Below are positions 56,294-64,000 of a stretch of 64,000 nucleotides of DNA, in pieces. This stretch comes from Sphingomonas sp. BGYR3. Its GTDB lineage: Bacteria > Pseudomonadota > Alphaproteobacteria > Sphingomonadales > Sphingomonadaceae. Both the position numbers and the translations under genes were made by a program. The notes under the pieces are model-generated. The model ran no database searches and was not told the origin of the DNA. It was given only the letters and a program-made list of their open reading frames with translations. Each line of letters starts with the position of its first letter. Within the stretch, counting starts at the first letter, position 1. The stretch covers positions 558,001 through 622,000 of the forward strand of contig NZ_JANZNT010000001.1 of assembly GCF_025153455.1 (NCBI RefSeq), in the 5' to 3' direction.

Positions 56294-57955
56294 TCAATCG
56301 ACCAGCTTTGCCCCCGGAAACGCCGCCATCGCCGCCGCAACCAGCGGCGATGCCAGGATGGCCGCCCGCCGGGCGTCGGCCGCCTGCTCCTCCTGCTCCC
56401 GCAATGTGGGGTCTCCCTCTGCCGCGACAAGCGTCACCGACCATGCAGTCGATGTGCTGTCGCGCAATGCACGGGTCAGTTCGCCGACCAGTTCGGCGGG
56501 CAGCGGGCGGGCGCTGCTGATTTCCAGCGCGGGCGGCGCATAGCGGACCGGGCGCAACAGGTTGCGAACCTGTGCCGCGATCTGGCCAAAACCGCGATCG
56601 GTGAGGAGGTCGACCATGTCGGCCAGCGTCGCCGGCAAGGGAGGCATTGCCGGATCGGTGGCGGCAGTAGCGGCAGCGGCAGGTGCCGGTTCGGCCGCGC
56701 GGGCCGATGGTGCGGCGGCGGCGGCGGGCACGGCTGGCGCCTCGGCCGGCAGGGTGACCTCTCCGCCCCGGATCATCCGAGCCAGCGTGCCGGGATCGGG
56801 CAGTTCGGCGGCATGGACGATCCGCAGCAGCGCCATTTCGCACGCCTCGATCGGCAGGGCGGCGCGCGTCACCTCGTCATGCGCGCGCAGCAACAGCTGC
56901 CACAGCCGGTGGAGCCGGGCATGGGTCAGGCCTGCCGCCCATTCCTCCAGCGCGGCCTGTTCCTCCGCCGAACGGGCAACGCCGCTGTCCGCGCCGATCT
57001 TGGTCAGCGTAACGGCGTGCACCGTTTCCAGAAGGGTGCGCAGCACGGCGAGCGGATCGACGCCCAGATCATATTGCCCGCGAAGGCCGGCCAGCGCGGC
57101 CTGCGCATCGCCGGCCAAGAGGTGCCCCAGCAGTGCGCGGATCGCCCCGCGATCGGACAGGCCCAGCATCTGGCGAACCGCCTCTGCCGACACGCCGCCG
57201 CCCTCCATCCCGGCATGGGCAATCGCCTGATCCAGGATCGACAGGCCGTCGCGCGCCGACCCCTCGGCTGCGCGGGCGATCAGGCCCAGCGCCTCCGGCT
57301 CCGCCTCGAACCCCTCGGCCGCGGTGACCTTTTGAAAATGTTCGGCCAGCAATTCCGCGGGAATCCGGCGCAGGTCGAACCGCTGGCACCGCGACAGGAC
57401 GGTGACCGGCACCTTGTCAACTTCTGTAGTTGCAAAAAGAAACTTAACCCGTGACGGCGGCTCCTCAAGTGTTTTCAAAAGAGCGTTAAACGCTTCTTTT
57501 GTCATCATGTGGACTTCATCAATAATGTAGACAAGAAATCGAGCTATATTTGGCCCGGTGCGTACTATGTTTATGACTTCTCGAACCCCGTCGATGCCCC
57601 GATTACTCGCCGCATCCATCTCAATAACATCCATATCACGACCTGCCGCAATATTGATGCAATGACTGCACACCCCGCACGGGTCGATGGTCGGCCCGCC
57701 CTGCCCGTCCGGGCCGACGCAGTTCAGCGCCTTTGCGATCAGCCGCGCCGTCGATGTCTTGCCGACCCCGCGAACGCCGGTCAGCAGAAAGGCATGAGCC
57801 AGCCGGTCGCGCCGGATGGCATTGCCCAGCGTTTGAACCATCGCATCCTGGCCGATCAGCTGGCTGAACGTCTGGGGCCGGTATTTGCGGGCGAGCACGC
57901 GATAGGCGGCGTCGCGCGGCTGTGGGGGCTCACCAAGGTCGAAGGAATCGGACAT
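56294..57955 (-). CDS. dnaX: DNA polymerase III subunits gamma and tau
   Basis: 553 residues. Walker A G60-V-R-G-V-G-K-T-S, zinc cysteines C79, C93, C96, C99, Walker B YIIDEVHM 143-150, sensor region ATTEVDKVP, SRC finger 188-190, then collar domain and a Pro/Ala-rich linker to the tau C-terminal. It loads the clamp and holds the polymerase. Residues ~98-181 are encoded by an unusual low-GC tract (see separate entry), though the frame is intact. An SRP RNA gene lies upstream and ebfC downstream. Confidence 0.95.
   Translation of the reverse strand: MSDSFDLGEPPQPRDAAYRVLARKYRPQTFSQLIGQDAMVQTLGNAIRRDRLAHAFLLTGVRGVGKTSTARLIAKALNCVGPDGQGGPTIDPCGVCSHCINIAAGRDMDVIEMDAASNRGIDGVREVINIVRTGPNIARFLVYIIDEVHMMTKEAFNALLKTLEEPPSRVKFLFATTEVDKVPVTVLSRCQRFDLRRIPAELLAEHFQKVTAAEGFEAEPEALGLIARAAEGSARDGLSILDQAIAHAGMEGGGVSAEAVRQMLGLSDRGAIRALLGHLLAGDAQAALAGLRGQYDLGVDPLAVLRTLLETVHAVTLTKIGADSGVARSAEEQAALEEWAAGLTHARLHRLWQLLLRAHDEVTRAALPIEACEMALLRIVHAAELPDPGTLARMIRGGEVTLPAEAPAVPAAAAAPSARAAEPAPAAAATAATDPAMPPLPATLADMVDLLTDRGFGQIAAQVRNLLRPVRYAPPALEISSARPLPAELVGELTRALRDSTSTAWSVTLVAAEGDPTLREQEEQAADARRAAILASPLVAAAMAAFPGAKLVD
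57415..57665 (-). other. Low-GC mosaic/recoded tract inside dnaX
   Basis: Hand count over 57421-57660 gives 108 G/C of 240 (45%), while flanking dnaX is strongly GC-rich (~two-thirds). In 63 codons (residues 100-162), 26 end in G/C (~41%), whereas flanking codons mostly end in G/C. ATA (Ile 128, 130, 137), CTT, AAA, TTT and ACA are frequent. The protein stays canonical in motif but has DAASNRGID where alphaproteobacteria usually have DAASHTG. Edges are abrupt at ~57415 and ~57665. Suggests gene conversion, a lost insertion, or recoding. Confidence 0.8.
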
Positions 57956-58005
57956 TGCCCGACTGTCTAGCGACAGCGGCCGATGATGTCGAAGGATGTT
58001 GATAG

Positions 58006-58099
58006 GGTGGGAGCCGGAACGACCCGTAGCGAAATCACTGTGGCTGCTTCCGTCAGGACCTGACCCGGTTCGCGACGACCACGTCCGCCCGACTCCCGT
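58006..58099 (-). ncRNA. ffs: SRP RNA (4.5S-type)
   Basis: About 94 nt on the minus strand. The conserved apical domain reads GTCAGGTCC-TGAC-GGAAGCAGCC, with tetraloop TGAC (URRC type) instead of GGAA. Ends pair GGGAGTCGG/CCGGCTCCC. Scaffold for Ffh in protein targeting. Located just upstream of dnaX, between it and the beta-lactamase gene. Confidence 0.9.
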
Positions 58100-58165
58100 G
58101 CGGGCATATGGGCCAAGGGCGCGCGCGATGCAAGCGCCGCCCCCGCGGGCCGCCCGGCAGCGGCG

Positions 58166-59038
58166 CTATCGCGCCCAGATCGCGCCGATCAGTTTGCCCA
58201 CCTCGACATGCACGGCATCCGCCTTTGCCGGGTCAAGGCCGGGGGCGTCGAGATAGCTGGCGATGATGATCGGCTTGCGGCCCGGCGGCGTGGCGATGGC
58301 GACATCGTTCCACTGTCCCCGCCCGCTGGTGCCCGTCTTGTCCCCGACCACCCAGTTGGCGGGCAGCCCCGCGCGCAGCCGCTTCAGCCCGGTCTGGGAT
58401 GCGACCATCCATCCGATCAGCCTTTGCCGGGATGCGGCGCTCAACACCTCGCCCCCGGTCAGCAGCTGCTTGGTCAGCCGGGCCATGGCATAGGGGATGG
58501 TGGTATCCAGCTCGCCGCCGGCGGCGAAGCGGTTCAGTTCCGGCTCCATCCGGTCAAGGCGCGTTGCCGGATCGCCCGATTGACGGATGAAGCGGGTCAG
58601 CCCGCCCGGCCCACCGATTTTCATGAGCAGCAGGTTGGCGGCGCTGTTGTCCGATTGTTCGACGGCGGCTGCGCACAATGCTTCGACGCTCAGTTCCCCC
58701 GTCGCGGCGGCCGCGCGGACCACCGGGGCGTATTCGAGCAGGTCGGCGGCGGTAAAGCGCACCTTGTCCGTCAGAGCCATCTGGCCCCGTTCGACGCGGG
58801 CCAGAACGGCGGCGGCCAGCACCAGTTTGAAGGTGGAAAGCAGCGGATAGCGCGCCTCTGCATCGATCATCAGCCGCTGGCCGGTATTGGTGTTGAGCGC
58901 GGCAACGCCGATGCGCCCGTCCGTCCCCTCCAGCAATGCCGCGATCGGATCGCGCGCCTGTGCCCATGCGGGCGTGGACAGGCCGGTAACGGTGGCGATC
59001 GCGCCCCCGACGATCAACTGGCGACGGGTCGGCATCAT
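58166..59038 (-). CDS. Class A beta-lactamase (Tat-type signal)
   Basis: 290 residues from ATG 59038. N-terminal TRRQLIVGG twin-arginine motif and hydrophobic segment to ...AWAQA suggest Tat export. Active-site elements S68-T-F-K71, S129-D-N131, E165 in EPELN and K234-T-G236 are all intact, so it should be an active serine penicillinase. It is not next to a mobile element or regulator; may be intrinsic. Neighbour of ferredoxin gene by 11 bp. Confidence 0.94.
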   Translation of the reverse strand: MMPTRRQLIVGGAIATVTGLSTPAWAQARDPIAALLEGTDGRIGVAALNTNTGQRLMIDAEARYPLLSTFKLVLAAAVLARVERGQMALTDKVRFTAADLLEYAPVVRAAAATGELSVEALCAAAVEQSDNSAANLLLMKIGGPGGLTRFIRQSGDPATRLDRMEPELNRFAAGGELDTTIPYAMARLTKQLLTGGEVLSAASRQRLIGWMVASQTGLKRLRAGLPANWVVGDKTGTSGRGQWNDVAIATPPGRKPIIIASYLDAPGLDPAKADAVHVEVGKLIGAIWAR

Positions 59039-59049
59039 ATCGTCCTTTC

Positions 59050-59385
59050 CTATCGGCCCTGCATGTCCCGATGGCCGCCCGGAATCCGGACGGTCAGGCC
59101 GTCCAGCGCATCGGTCAGCACGATCTGGCACGCAAGCCGGCTGTGACGGGTCGCCCCAAGGGCAAGGTCGAGCATATCCTCTTCCTCCTCGACGGGGGGC
59201 GGCAAGCGATCGAAATGGTCGGCGGCGACGATGACGTGACAGGTGCTGCACGCCATCTGCCCCTCGCACGTTCCCTCCAGCGGCTGACCGGCGGCCTGCG
59301 CCACCTCCAGCAGCCGGGCGCCGGGCGCGGCCTCAGCCTCGCGCACCGTTTCCCCGTCGGGCGCGACGAAGCGGACGGTAATCAT
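59050..59385 (-). CDS. [2Fe-2S] ferredoxin (adrenodoxin type)
   Basis: 111 residues. Cluster ligands C40, C46, C49 (GTCEGQMACSTCHV) and C86 (LACQIV). Vertebrate-type/ISC ferredoxin pattern. Electron donor in Fe-S assembly or to P450-like partners. Start overlaps the cysteine desulfurase stop by 4 bp, which supports an Fe-S role. Confidence 0.92.
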   Translation of the reverse strand: MITVRFVAPDGETVREAEAAPGARLLEVAQAAGQPLEGTCEGQMACSTCHVIVAADHFDRLPPPVEEEEDMLDLALGATRHSRLACQIVLTDALDGLTVRIPGGHRDMQGR

Positions 59386-60476
59386 GCGGCGATCCGCTGG
59401 GCGCGGACTGCATCGAGGATATTGCCGGTTGCGGTCATCACTTCTTCCTCGCTGGTCATGCGGCCAAGGCCGATGCGGATGCTCGACCGCGCCTCGGCAT
59501 CGTCAAGCCCGATCGCCTTAAGCACATGACTTGGCCGTCCGGACCCGCTTGCACAAGCGGAACCGGCAGAAAAGGCGATGTGGCGAAGGTCGCTCATCAA
59601 CCGGGCGACATCCAGCCCGGCATGGCGGACATTGAGATTGCCGCGCCAGCGATCCGTGGCCGATCCGTTCAGCGTCCAGCCCGGCCCCAACCGCTCGAGG
59701 AACAGGCGGAACAGGGCATCAATGCGCGTCGCATCGGTGCCCATCCGCTGGGCCGACACGCGGGCGGCCGCGCCGAACCCGGCACACAGCGCGGGCGACA
59801 GCGTGCCGGAACGGCCCGCCGCCTCCTGCCCCCCGCCATGGATCAGCGGCGACAGGGTCACGCCATCCCGGATCCACAGGGCGCCGATCCCCTTTGGCCC
59901 GTACATCTTGTGCGCGGACACCGCGATCAGATCGCCGACCGAGGGCAGCGACAGCTTGCCCGCCGCCTGTACCGCGTCGATCAGCATCAGTGCGCCGGCA
60001 TCGGCCGCGATGCGGGCCAGCGGCTCCAGCGGCTGAATGACGCCAATTTCGTTATTGACCGCCATCACCGCGACCAGCCCGGTGCCCGGCCGGATCGCCT
60101 GTGCCGCACGGTCCAGATCGACCCGCCCGTCCGAGCCGACCGGCAGGATGGTGACCGGCCGGCCAGCGCGCTGTTCGGCCGCGACAGTATCAAGCACGGC
60201 GGCGTGCTCGCTTGCCAATGTCACGATCGGGCCGCTGGTGCCGCGGATCGCCCAGTTCAGCGCCTCTGTCGCGCCGCTGGTGAAGCTGACGCTGCCGCCC
60301 GGCGGCAACAGGGCGGCGATTTCGGCGCGCGCCACCTCCACCGCGGCACGGGCGCGGCGGCCGGGCGCGTGGGGCGAGTGCGGATTGGCAAAGCCGTCAC
60401 CGGTCAGCCAGGGCAGCATCGCGTCCAGCGCCTCCGGCGCCAGCGGCGTTGTCGCCTGATAATCCAGATAGATCAT
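59382..60476 (-). CDS. Cysteine desulfurase, copy 2
   Basis: 364 residues from ATG 60476. PLP enzyme of the NifS/IscS class: IYLDYQATTPLAPEALDAM, SFTSGATEALNWAI, Schiff-base Lys in VSAHKMYGPKGIG and active Cys in SAGSACASGSGRPSHVL. Takes sulfur from cysteine for Fe-S clusters. Start overlaps the first copy's stop by 4 bp; coupled to ferredoxin. Confidence 0.93.
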   Translation of the reverse strand: MIYLDYQATTPLAPEALDAMLPWLTGDGFANPHSPHAPGRRARAAVEVARAEIAALLPPGGSVSFTSGATEALNWAIRGTSGPIVTLASEHAAVLDTVAAEQRAGRPVTILPVGSDGRVDLDRAAQAIRPGTGLVAVMAVNNEIGVIQPLEPLARIAADAGALMLIDAVQAAGKLSLPSVGDLIAVSAHKMYGPKGIGALWIRDGVTLSPLIHGGGQEAAGRSGTLSPALCAGFGAAARVSAQRMGTDATRIDALFRLFLERLGPGWTLNGSATDRWRGNLNVRHAGLDVARLMSDLRHIAFSAGSACASGSGRPSHVLKAIGLDDAEARSSIRIGLGRMTSEEEVMTATGNILDAVRAQRIAA

Positions 60477-61579
60477 GCCGCCGCCTGATCGTCCTCGTCC
60501 GGGCAATCGGGCTGACAGCCGATATCGCGCCAGGCGGCGATGACGGCATCGACATCGGCATCGCTGGTATCCCGGCCGAAACTGATGCGGATCACTTCCC
60601 CCGCCTCGTCCCCGTCAATGCCCATATGGGCCAGCACATGGCTGGGCCGCATCGATCCCGACGAACAGGCGCTGCCCGCCGACACCGCGATCCCGGCCAT
60701 GTCGAACCGGATCAGCTGCGTCGTCGCCTTCATCCCCGGCATCCGATAGGCACCGATCAGCGGCGAACGCCGGCCGGCATCCTCGCCAATGACCTCGCCC
60801 CCGGCATCCTGGATCGCGTTTTCAAGCCGCTCGCGAAGATCGGTCAGATGGTCGATCGGCTCCGGCTCGGCCAGGGCGGCGGCAAAGCCAAGGGCGGCTG
60901 GCAGGTTTTCGGTCCCGCCACGATAGCCCCGCTCCTGCCCGCCCGTCGGCAGCAACTGACCGAGATTGCGGACCAGCAGCGCGCCGACGCCCGGCGGGCC
61001 GCCGCGCTTGTGCCCCGAAACCGCAATGAAATCGGCATGGTCCTGCGGACGATCGGCATCCGACCAGCCCGACGGCATCTGTGCCGCATCCACGAACAAC
61101 AGGCCGTCGACGGCGCGCACCCGTTCCGCCACCGCAGCCAGCGGTTGCAGAACGCCGGTTTCGTTGTTGCCCCACTGAACCACGACCAGCGGCCGTTCCC
61201 CGGCATCGGCCAATAGCGATTCGAGCCGGTCCAGATCGACCTCTCCGTCCGGATCGACGGGCAGCATCACGGGATCGCTGGCCGCGCGCATCACCGCATC
61301 ATGTTCGGTCACGCCGATCAGTCGTCGCCCGGCCTGAGCGCGGCGCAGGACGATGCGGATCGCCTCTGTCGCGCCGCTGGTCAGGATCACGTCATGGGGC
61401 CAGGCATAGGCGGCGGCGATCGACGCGCGCGCCTGTTCAAGCCGCGCGCGGGCACGGCGGCCCTCGGCATGGGGCGAGGACGGATTGGCCCATTCGCCCA
61501 GCGCATCGGCCATTGCCGCCCGGGCCGCCGGCAGGATGGGCGTGGTTGCGGCATGATCCAGATAGACGCGGCTAGCCAT
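60473..61579 (-). CDS. Cysteine desulfurase, copy 1
   Basis: 368 residues from ATG 61579 (ATG 61591 possible). VYLDHAATTPILPAARAAM, TSGATEAIRIVL, Schiff-base Lys in VSGHKRGGPPGVG (not the MYGPKG form) and active Cys in SAGSACSSGSMRPSHVL. Second NifS-like enzyme directly upstream of the other, so a tandem pair. C-terminus has an extra CQPDCPDEDDQ tail. Divergent from the hydrolase gene. Confidence 0.93.
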   Translation of the reverse strand: MASRVYLDHAATTPILPAARAAMADALGEWANPSSPHAEGRRARARLEQARASIAAAYAWPHDVILTSGATEAIRIVLRRAQAGRRLIGVTEHDAVMRAASDPVMLPVDPDGEVDLDRLESLLADAGERPLVVVQWGNNETGVLQPLAAVAERVRAVDGLLFVDAAQMPSGWSDADRPQDHADFIAVSGHKRGGPPGVGALLVRNLGQLLPTGGQERGYRGGTENLPAALGFAAALAEPEPIDHLTDLRERLENAIQDAGGEVIGEDAGRRSPLIGAYRMPGMKATTQLIRFDMAGIAVSAGSACSSGSMRPSHVLAHMGIDGDEAGEVIRISFGRDTSDADVDAVIAAWRDIGCQPDCPDEDDQAAA

Positions 61580-61686
61580 CGGCAATTCCATTCGCGCACC
61601 GGCAATGATTGCGTGTGCGGCTCAACCGCCTATATAGCCGGGCACTTCGCCCGCGCCAGCGTGCCCAGCCATTTTCGCGAGTTGCC

Positions 61687-62343
61687 ATGCCCGAAGTCAT
61701 CTTCCCCGGCCCCGAAGGCCGTCTTGAAGGCCGTTTTGCCCCCGGCCCGCGCCCCCGCGCACCGGTGGCCATGATCCTGCACCCCCATCCGCAATCGGGT
61801 GGCACGATGAACAACCGCATCGTGCAGGAATTGTACAAGACGTTCCAGCGGCGCGGCTTTGCCACGCTCCGGTTCAATTTCCGGGGCGTCGGCAAGAGCC
61901 AGGGCGTGTTCGACAACGGCATCGGCGAATTGTCCGACGCCGCCGCCGCGCTGGATTGGGTTCAGAGCTTTCACCCCGAGGCACAGACCACCTGGGTCGC
62001 GGGATACAGCTTTGGCGCGTGGATCGGGATGCAGCTGCTGATGCGCCGTCCGGAAATCCGCGGCTTCATCTCGATCGCCCCGCCGGCGAACATGTATGAT
62101 TTCACCTTCCTTGCCCCCTGCCCGTCATCGGGCATCATCATTCAGGGCGATGCAGACGAGGTGGTGACGCCGGGCGCGACGCTGAAGCTGGTCGAAAAGC
62201 TGCGCACGCAAAAGCACATCACCATCCACCACGACACGATTCGCGGGGCGAACCATTTCTTTCAGAACGAGATGGACGACCTGATGGGCAGCGTGGACAA
62301 GTATCTGGATTTCCGGCTGGATCCTTCCTGCCCGATCCGCTGA
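61687..62343 (+). CDS. Alpha/beta hydrolase (DUF-type, YbgC-neighbour family)
   Basis: 218 residues from ATG 61687. ILHPHPQSGGTMNNRIV at the N-terminus, LRFNFRGVGKSQG, nucleophile Ser in AGYSFGAWIGMQ, Asp in QGDADEVVTP and His in RGANHFFQNE. Complete catalytic triad. Substrate unknown. Often found beside suf/cysteine desulfurase genes in alphaproteobacteria. Confidence 0.9.
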   Translation: MPEVIFPGPEGRLEGRFAPGPRPRAPVAMILHPHPQSGGTMNNRIVQELYKTFQRRGFATLRFNFRGVGKSQGVFDNGIGELSDAAAALDWVQSFHPEAQTTWVAGYSFGAWIGMQLLMRRPEIRGFISIAPPANMYDFTFLAPCPSSGIIIQGDADEVVTPGATLKLVEKLRTQKHITIHHDTIRGANHFFQNEMDDLMGSVDKYLDFRLDPSCPIR

Positions 62344-62364
62344 CCGACGCCCGGGCTGTCCCCG

Positions 62365-62559
62365 TCACGCAGCGGGCGGGGGCAGCGACCAGATCAGGAC
62401 ATTGGCGAACAGGATCGCCGCCAGGATCAGCATCAGCACCGGTTTCCGGCGCGGTCCGCCCCGCCGCAACAGGGCGACTGCGCCGATCACCAGCGCAAAG
62501 ACGGCGATCATCGCGACGGCAGGCGCGGCATTTCCGATGGCGGTGACAGCGTTCGGCAT
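62365..62559 (-). CDS. Small two-TM protein
   Basis: 64 residues from ATG 62559. Two spans (AVAMIAVFALVIGAVALL and VLMLILAAILFANVLIWSL) separated by RRGGPRRKP. No family recognised. It lies 17 bp after the dehydratase stop on the same strand and is probably co-transcribed. Confidence 0.72.
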   Translation of the reverse strand: MPNAVTAIGNAAPAVAMIAVFALVIGAVALLRRGGPRRKPVLMLILAAILFANVLIWSLPPPAA

Positions 62560-62576
62560 CAACGCGCTTTAGCCGA

Positions 62577-63545
62577 TCAGTCCGATTCAGCCAGCACCCG
62601 TGCGAACGCATCCATGTCCGTATTGCCGCCGGACAGGATCACCAGCATCCCCGGCACCGGATCGACCTTTCCGGCCAGCAATGCCGCCAGCGCCGCCGCA
62701 CCGCCCGGTTCGACGACCAGCCGCAGGCGGGCCGCGGCCCAGCGTTGCGCCGCCCGCACCTCTGCCTCGCTGACCGCAACGCCGGTCGCGCCGCGCCGGG
62801 CCAGCACCTCGAACGTCCGTTCGGCAACGCGCGGCGTCTGAAGCGAATCGCACGCCGTGGGCGGCGCATCCGGGCCGACGGGTTCGATCCACCCCGCCTC
62901 CAGGCTGCGGCGCATATCGTCCCACCCCTCCGGCTCGGCCAGCGTGATCGGCACGTCGGGCAGCGCGAGCGCGAGCCCGGCGGCCAGCCCGCCGCCGCCA
63001 CAGGGCACCAGCACATGCGACGGATCGGGCAGCCGCTGTTCGACCATCTGGCTCATCGCCTCGATCCCCACACTGCCCTGCCCCTCGATCACCCAGGGGT
63101 CGTCGAAACTGGGTACCAGCGTCGCGCCGCGGGCATGGGCAAGGTGCGCGGCGATCTTTTCCCGCGATTCGGTGGCGCGGTCATAGGTGACGACCTCTGC
63201 CCCCAGCGCCAGCGTTGCATCGCGCTTCACCCGCGGCGCATCGGCGGGCATCACGATGACGGCCGGCATGTTCAGCCGCCGCGCAGCCCAGGCCACGCCC
63301 TGAGCATGGTTGCCGGAGGAAAAAGCGACGACCCCGGCAGCGCGCGCCGACGGATCGATCGCGGTCAGCCGGTGCCATGCGCCGCGCAGTTTGAACGCGC
63401 CGATGGGTTGCAGACATTCCGCCTTGAACTGCACCTCCACACCCCGGACGTCCGCCGAAAACAGCGGCGTCGGCGGCAGGATTGCGGCAATTTTTGCGGC
63501 GGCGTCGCGCACCCCGGCCCGGGTTGGCTGTCTAATTAATGTCAC
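62577..63545 (-). CDS. Threonine/serine dehydratase-like PLP enzyme
   Basis: 322 residues from GTG 63545 (ATG 63578 would add 11 residues from a low-complexity leader). Fold type II PLP enzyme: Schiff-base Lys in IGAFKLRGAW, SSGNHAQGVAWAA, PCGGGGLAAGLAL and a C-terminal LSGGNTDMD. Deaminates Ser/Thr or racemises Ser; no regulatory ACT domain, so it is a catabolic or racemase type rather than biosynthetic IlvA. Divergent from the decarboxylase gene. Confidence 0.88.
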   Translation of the reverse strand: MTLIRQPTRAGVRDAAAKIAAILPPTPLFSADVRGVEVQFKAECLQPIGAFKLRGAWHRLTAIDPSARAAGVVAFSSGNHAQGVAWAARRLNMPAVIVMPADAPRVKRDATLALGAEVVTYDRATESREKIAAHLAHARGATLVPSFDDPWVIEGQGSVGIEAMSQMVEQRLPDPSHVLVPCGGGGLAAGLALALPDVPITLAEPEGWDDMRRSLEAGWIEPVGPDAPPTACDSLQTPRVAERTFEVLARRGATGVAVSEAEVRAAQRWAAARLRLVVEPGGAAALAALLAGKVDPVPGMLVILSGGNTDMDAFARVLAESD

Positions 63546-63625
63546 ACCATCATCCTGACCCGAAAAAACCCGGTGCATGTGTCTTTACAGCCGGGGTCAT
63601 TCTGCATATGTCCGCGCCTCCGCTG

Positions 63626-63697
63626 CCCCATGGGACTTCCAACCGCAAGGCAGCTTTTCGTCAATGTTTGCCGCAAGGCATTTGGAGGTCCCTTGAA
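63626..63697 (+). promoter_or_regulatory. Probable speF leader RNA (ornithine decarboxylase leader)
   Basis: GGGACTTCCA (63632-63641) can pair with TGGAGGTCCC (63683-63692, one G-U), which covers the GGAGG ribosome-binding site. Inside, CCGCAAGGC occurs twice (63643-63651, 63671-63679), the second as a perfect GCC-GCAA-GGC GNRA hairpin. This layout before an ornithine decarboxylase gene in an alphaproteobacterium matches the speF motif (Rfam). Sequestering the ribosome site would allow control by ornithine or polyamine supply. Confidence 0.75.
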
Positions 63698-64000
63698 TTG
63701 CACAAGCATCATAGCGCGCTGGGGCTAGCTGTCTCCAATCGGCCGGTTGCTCCGGTCACGCTCGTTCGCCCGCACGCAGCATCGCGTGCCGCCCGCTTCT
63801 TTGTCGAGAAGTTTCCGGGGCGGTCGATGTATGCGGTCAAGGCGAACCCGTCGCCCGATCTGCTCCGCATCCTGTTCGATGCCGGGGTGACGCATTTCGA
63901 CGTCGCCTCCATCGGCGAGGTGCGCCTTGTCGCCCGCGAAGTGCCGGGAGCGACCCTGTGTTTCATGCACCCGGTCAAGGCCGAGGAAGCGATCGAAGAG
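63698..64000 (+). CDS. Ornithine/lysine-type PLP decarboxylase (3' end outside window)
   Basis: Only the first 101 residues are present. TTG 63698 after GGAGG at 9-nt spacing gives MHKHHSALGLAVSNRP. Then VTLVRPHAASRAARFFVEKFPGR (VRPHAASRAARFFVEK) and the PLP-lysine motif MYAVKANPSPDLL, as in fold III eukaryotic-type ornithine decarboxylases. Makes putrescine. A speF-like leader precedes it. Confidence 0.9.
   Translation, partial: MHKHHSALGLAVSNRPVAPVTLVRPHAASRAARFFVEKFPGRSMYAVKANPSPDLLRILFDAGVTHFDVASIGEVRLVAREVPGATLCFMHPVKAEEAIEE

Noticed and set aside
57420..57450. Programmed frameshift signal in dnaX
   Set aside because: U-rich stretch lies near residue 172, far from where gamma would end; the frame is intact and the stretch is explained by the general low-GC tract.
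58166..59038. Beta-lactamase as a mobile resistance gene
   Set aside because: No transposase, integron site or codon shift around it; appears intrinsic.

Overview
This 64 kb window is chromosomal DNA of a high-GC alphaproteobacterium, most likely a sphingomonad (Sphingomonadaceae). I infer this from gene order and content, not from a database search. The supporting signs are a ChpT-type phosphotransferase, a 14-gene nuo operon followed by birA-coaX-rnj-DUF1467, an ebfC-dnaX pair beside the SRP RNA gene, a 6S RNA between zapA and the 5-formyl-THF cyclo-ligase gene, and a probable speF leader before an ornithine decarboxylase. I see no transposase, integrase, prophage or CRISPR array. Most genes are housekeeping, tightly packed and often overlapping by 4 bp (ATGA or GTGA).

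Layout. 1-6.2 kb (+): the end of a MoxR ATPase, a CHAP-domain protein, a GT39-like membrane protein and the VWA partner of MoxR; then an Hpt-like protein without its histidine (-) and, divergently, a large two-TM coiled-coil protein. 6.2-27.8 kb (-): one long run with a putative iron-permease-family protein, efp, an inositol-phosphatase-family gene, nuoA-N (with three extra genes between nuoD and nuoG), birA, coaX, rnj and DUF1467. 27.8-34.3 kb (-): a carbon-metabolism run tkt-gap-MOSC-pgk-fba-thiE. 34.5-36 kb (+): zapA, 6S RNA, 5-formyl-THF cyclo-ligase and DUF2842. 36-42.6 kb: tRNA-Asp, an AI-2E transporter, glpK, a J-domain/ferredoxin-like pair, and a SulP transporter coupled to a beta-carbonic anhydrase. 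42.6-49.7 kb (-): RNase P RNA, an amidase, and a chemosensory cluster cheR-cheB-cheY-cheW-cheA next to chpT. 49.7-56.3 kb: an M67 peptidase, rluD, rpoH, an acyltransferase/sterol desaturase pair, mtgA and a CAP protein. 56-64 kb: ebfC, dnaX, SRP RNA, a class A beta-lactamase, ferredoxin, two tandem cysteine desulfurases, a hydrolase, a threonine dehydratase-like enzyme and the start of an ornithine decarboxylase.

The most unusual signal is in dnaX: about 250 bp (residues ~98-181 of the ATPase core) are near 45% GC with A/T-ending codons, while the rest of the gene and the window are strongly GC-rich. The frame is intact and the ATPase motifs are kept, so this looks like a mosaic or recoded tract. 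Other points of interest are the accessory genes inside the nuo operon, a disordered NuoC tail, a perfect 10-bp inverted repeat in front of sulP-carbonic anhydrase, a CheA with a receiver-like tail lacking the phospho-acceptor, and partial CtrA-like boxes near the coiled-coil gene and cheA.
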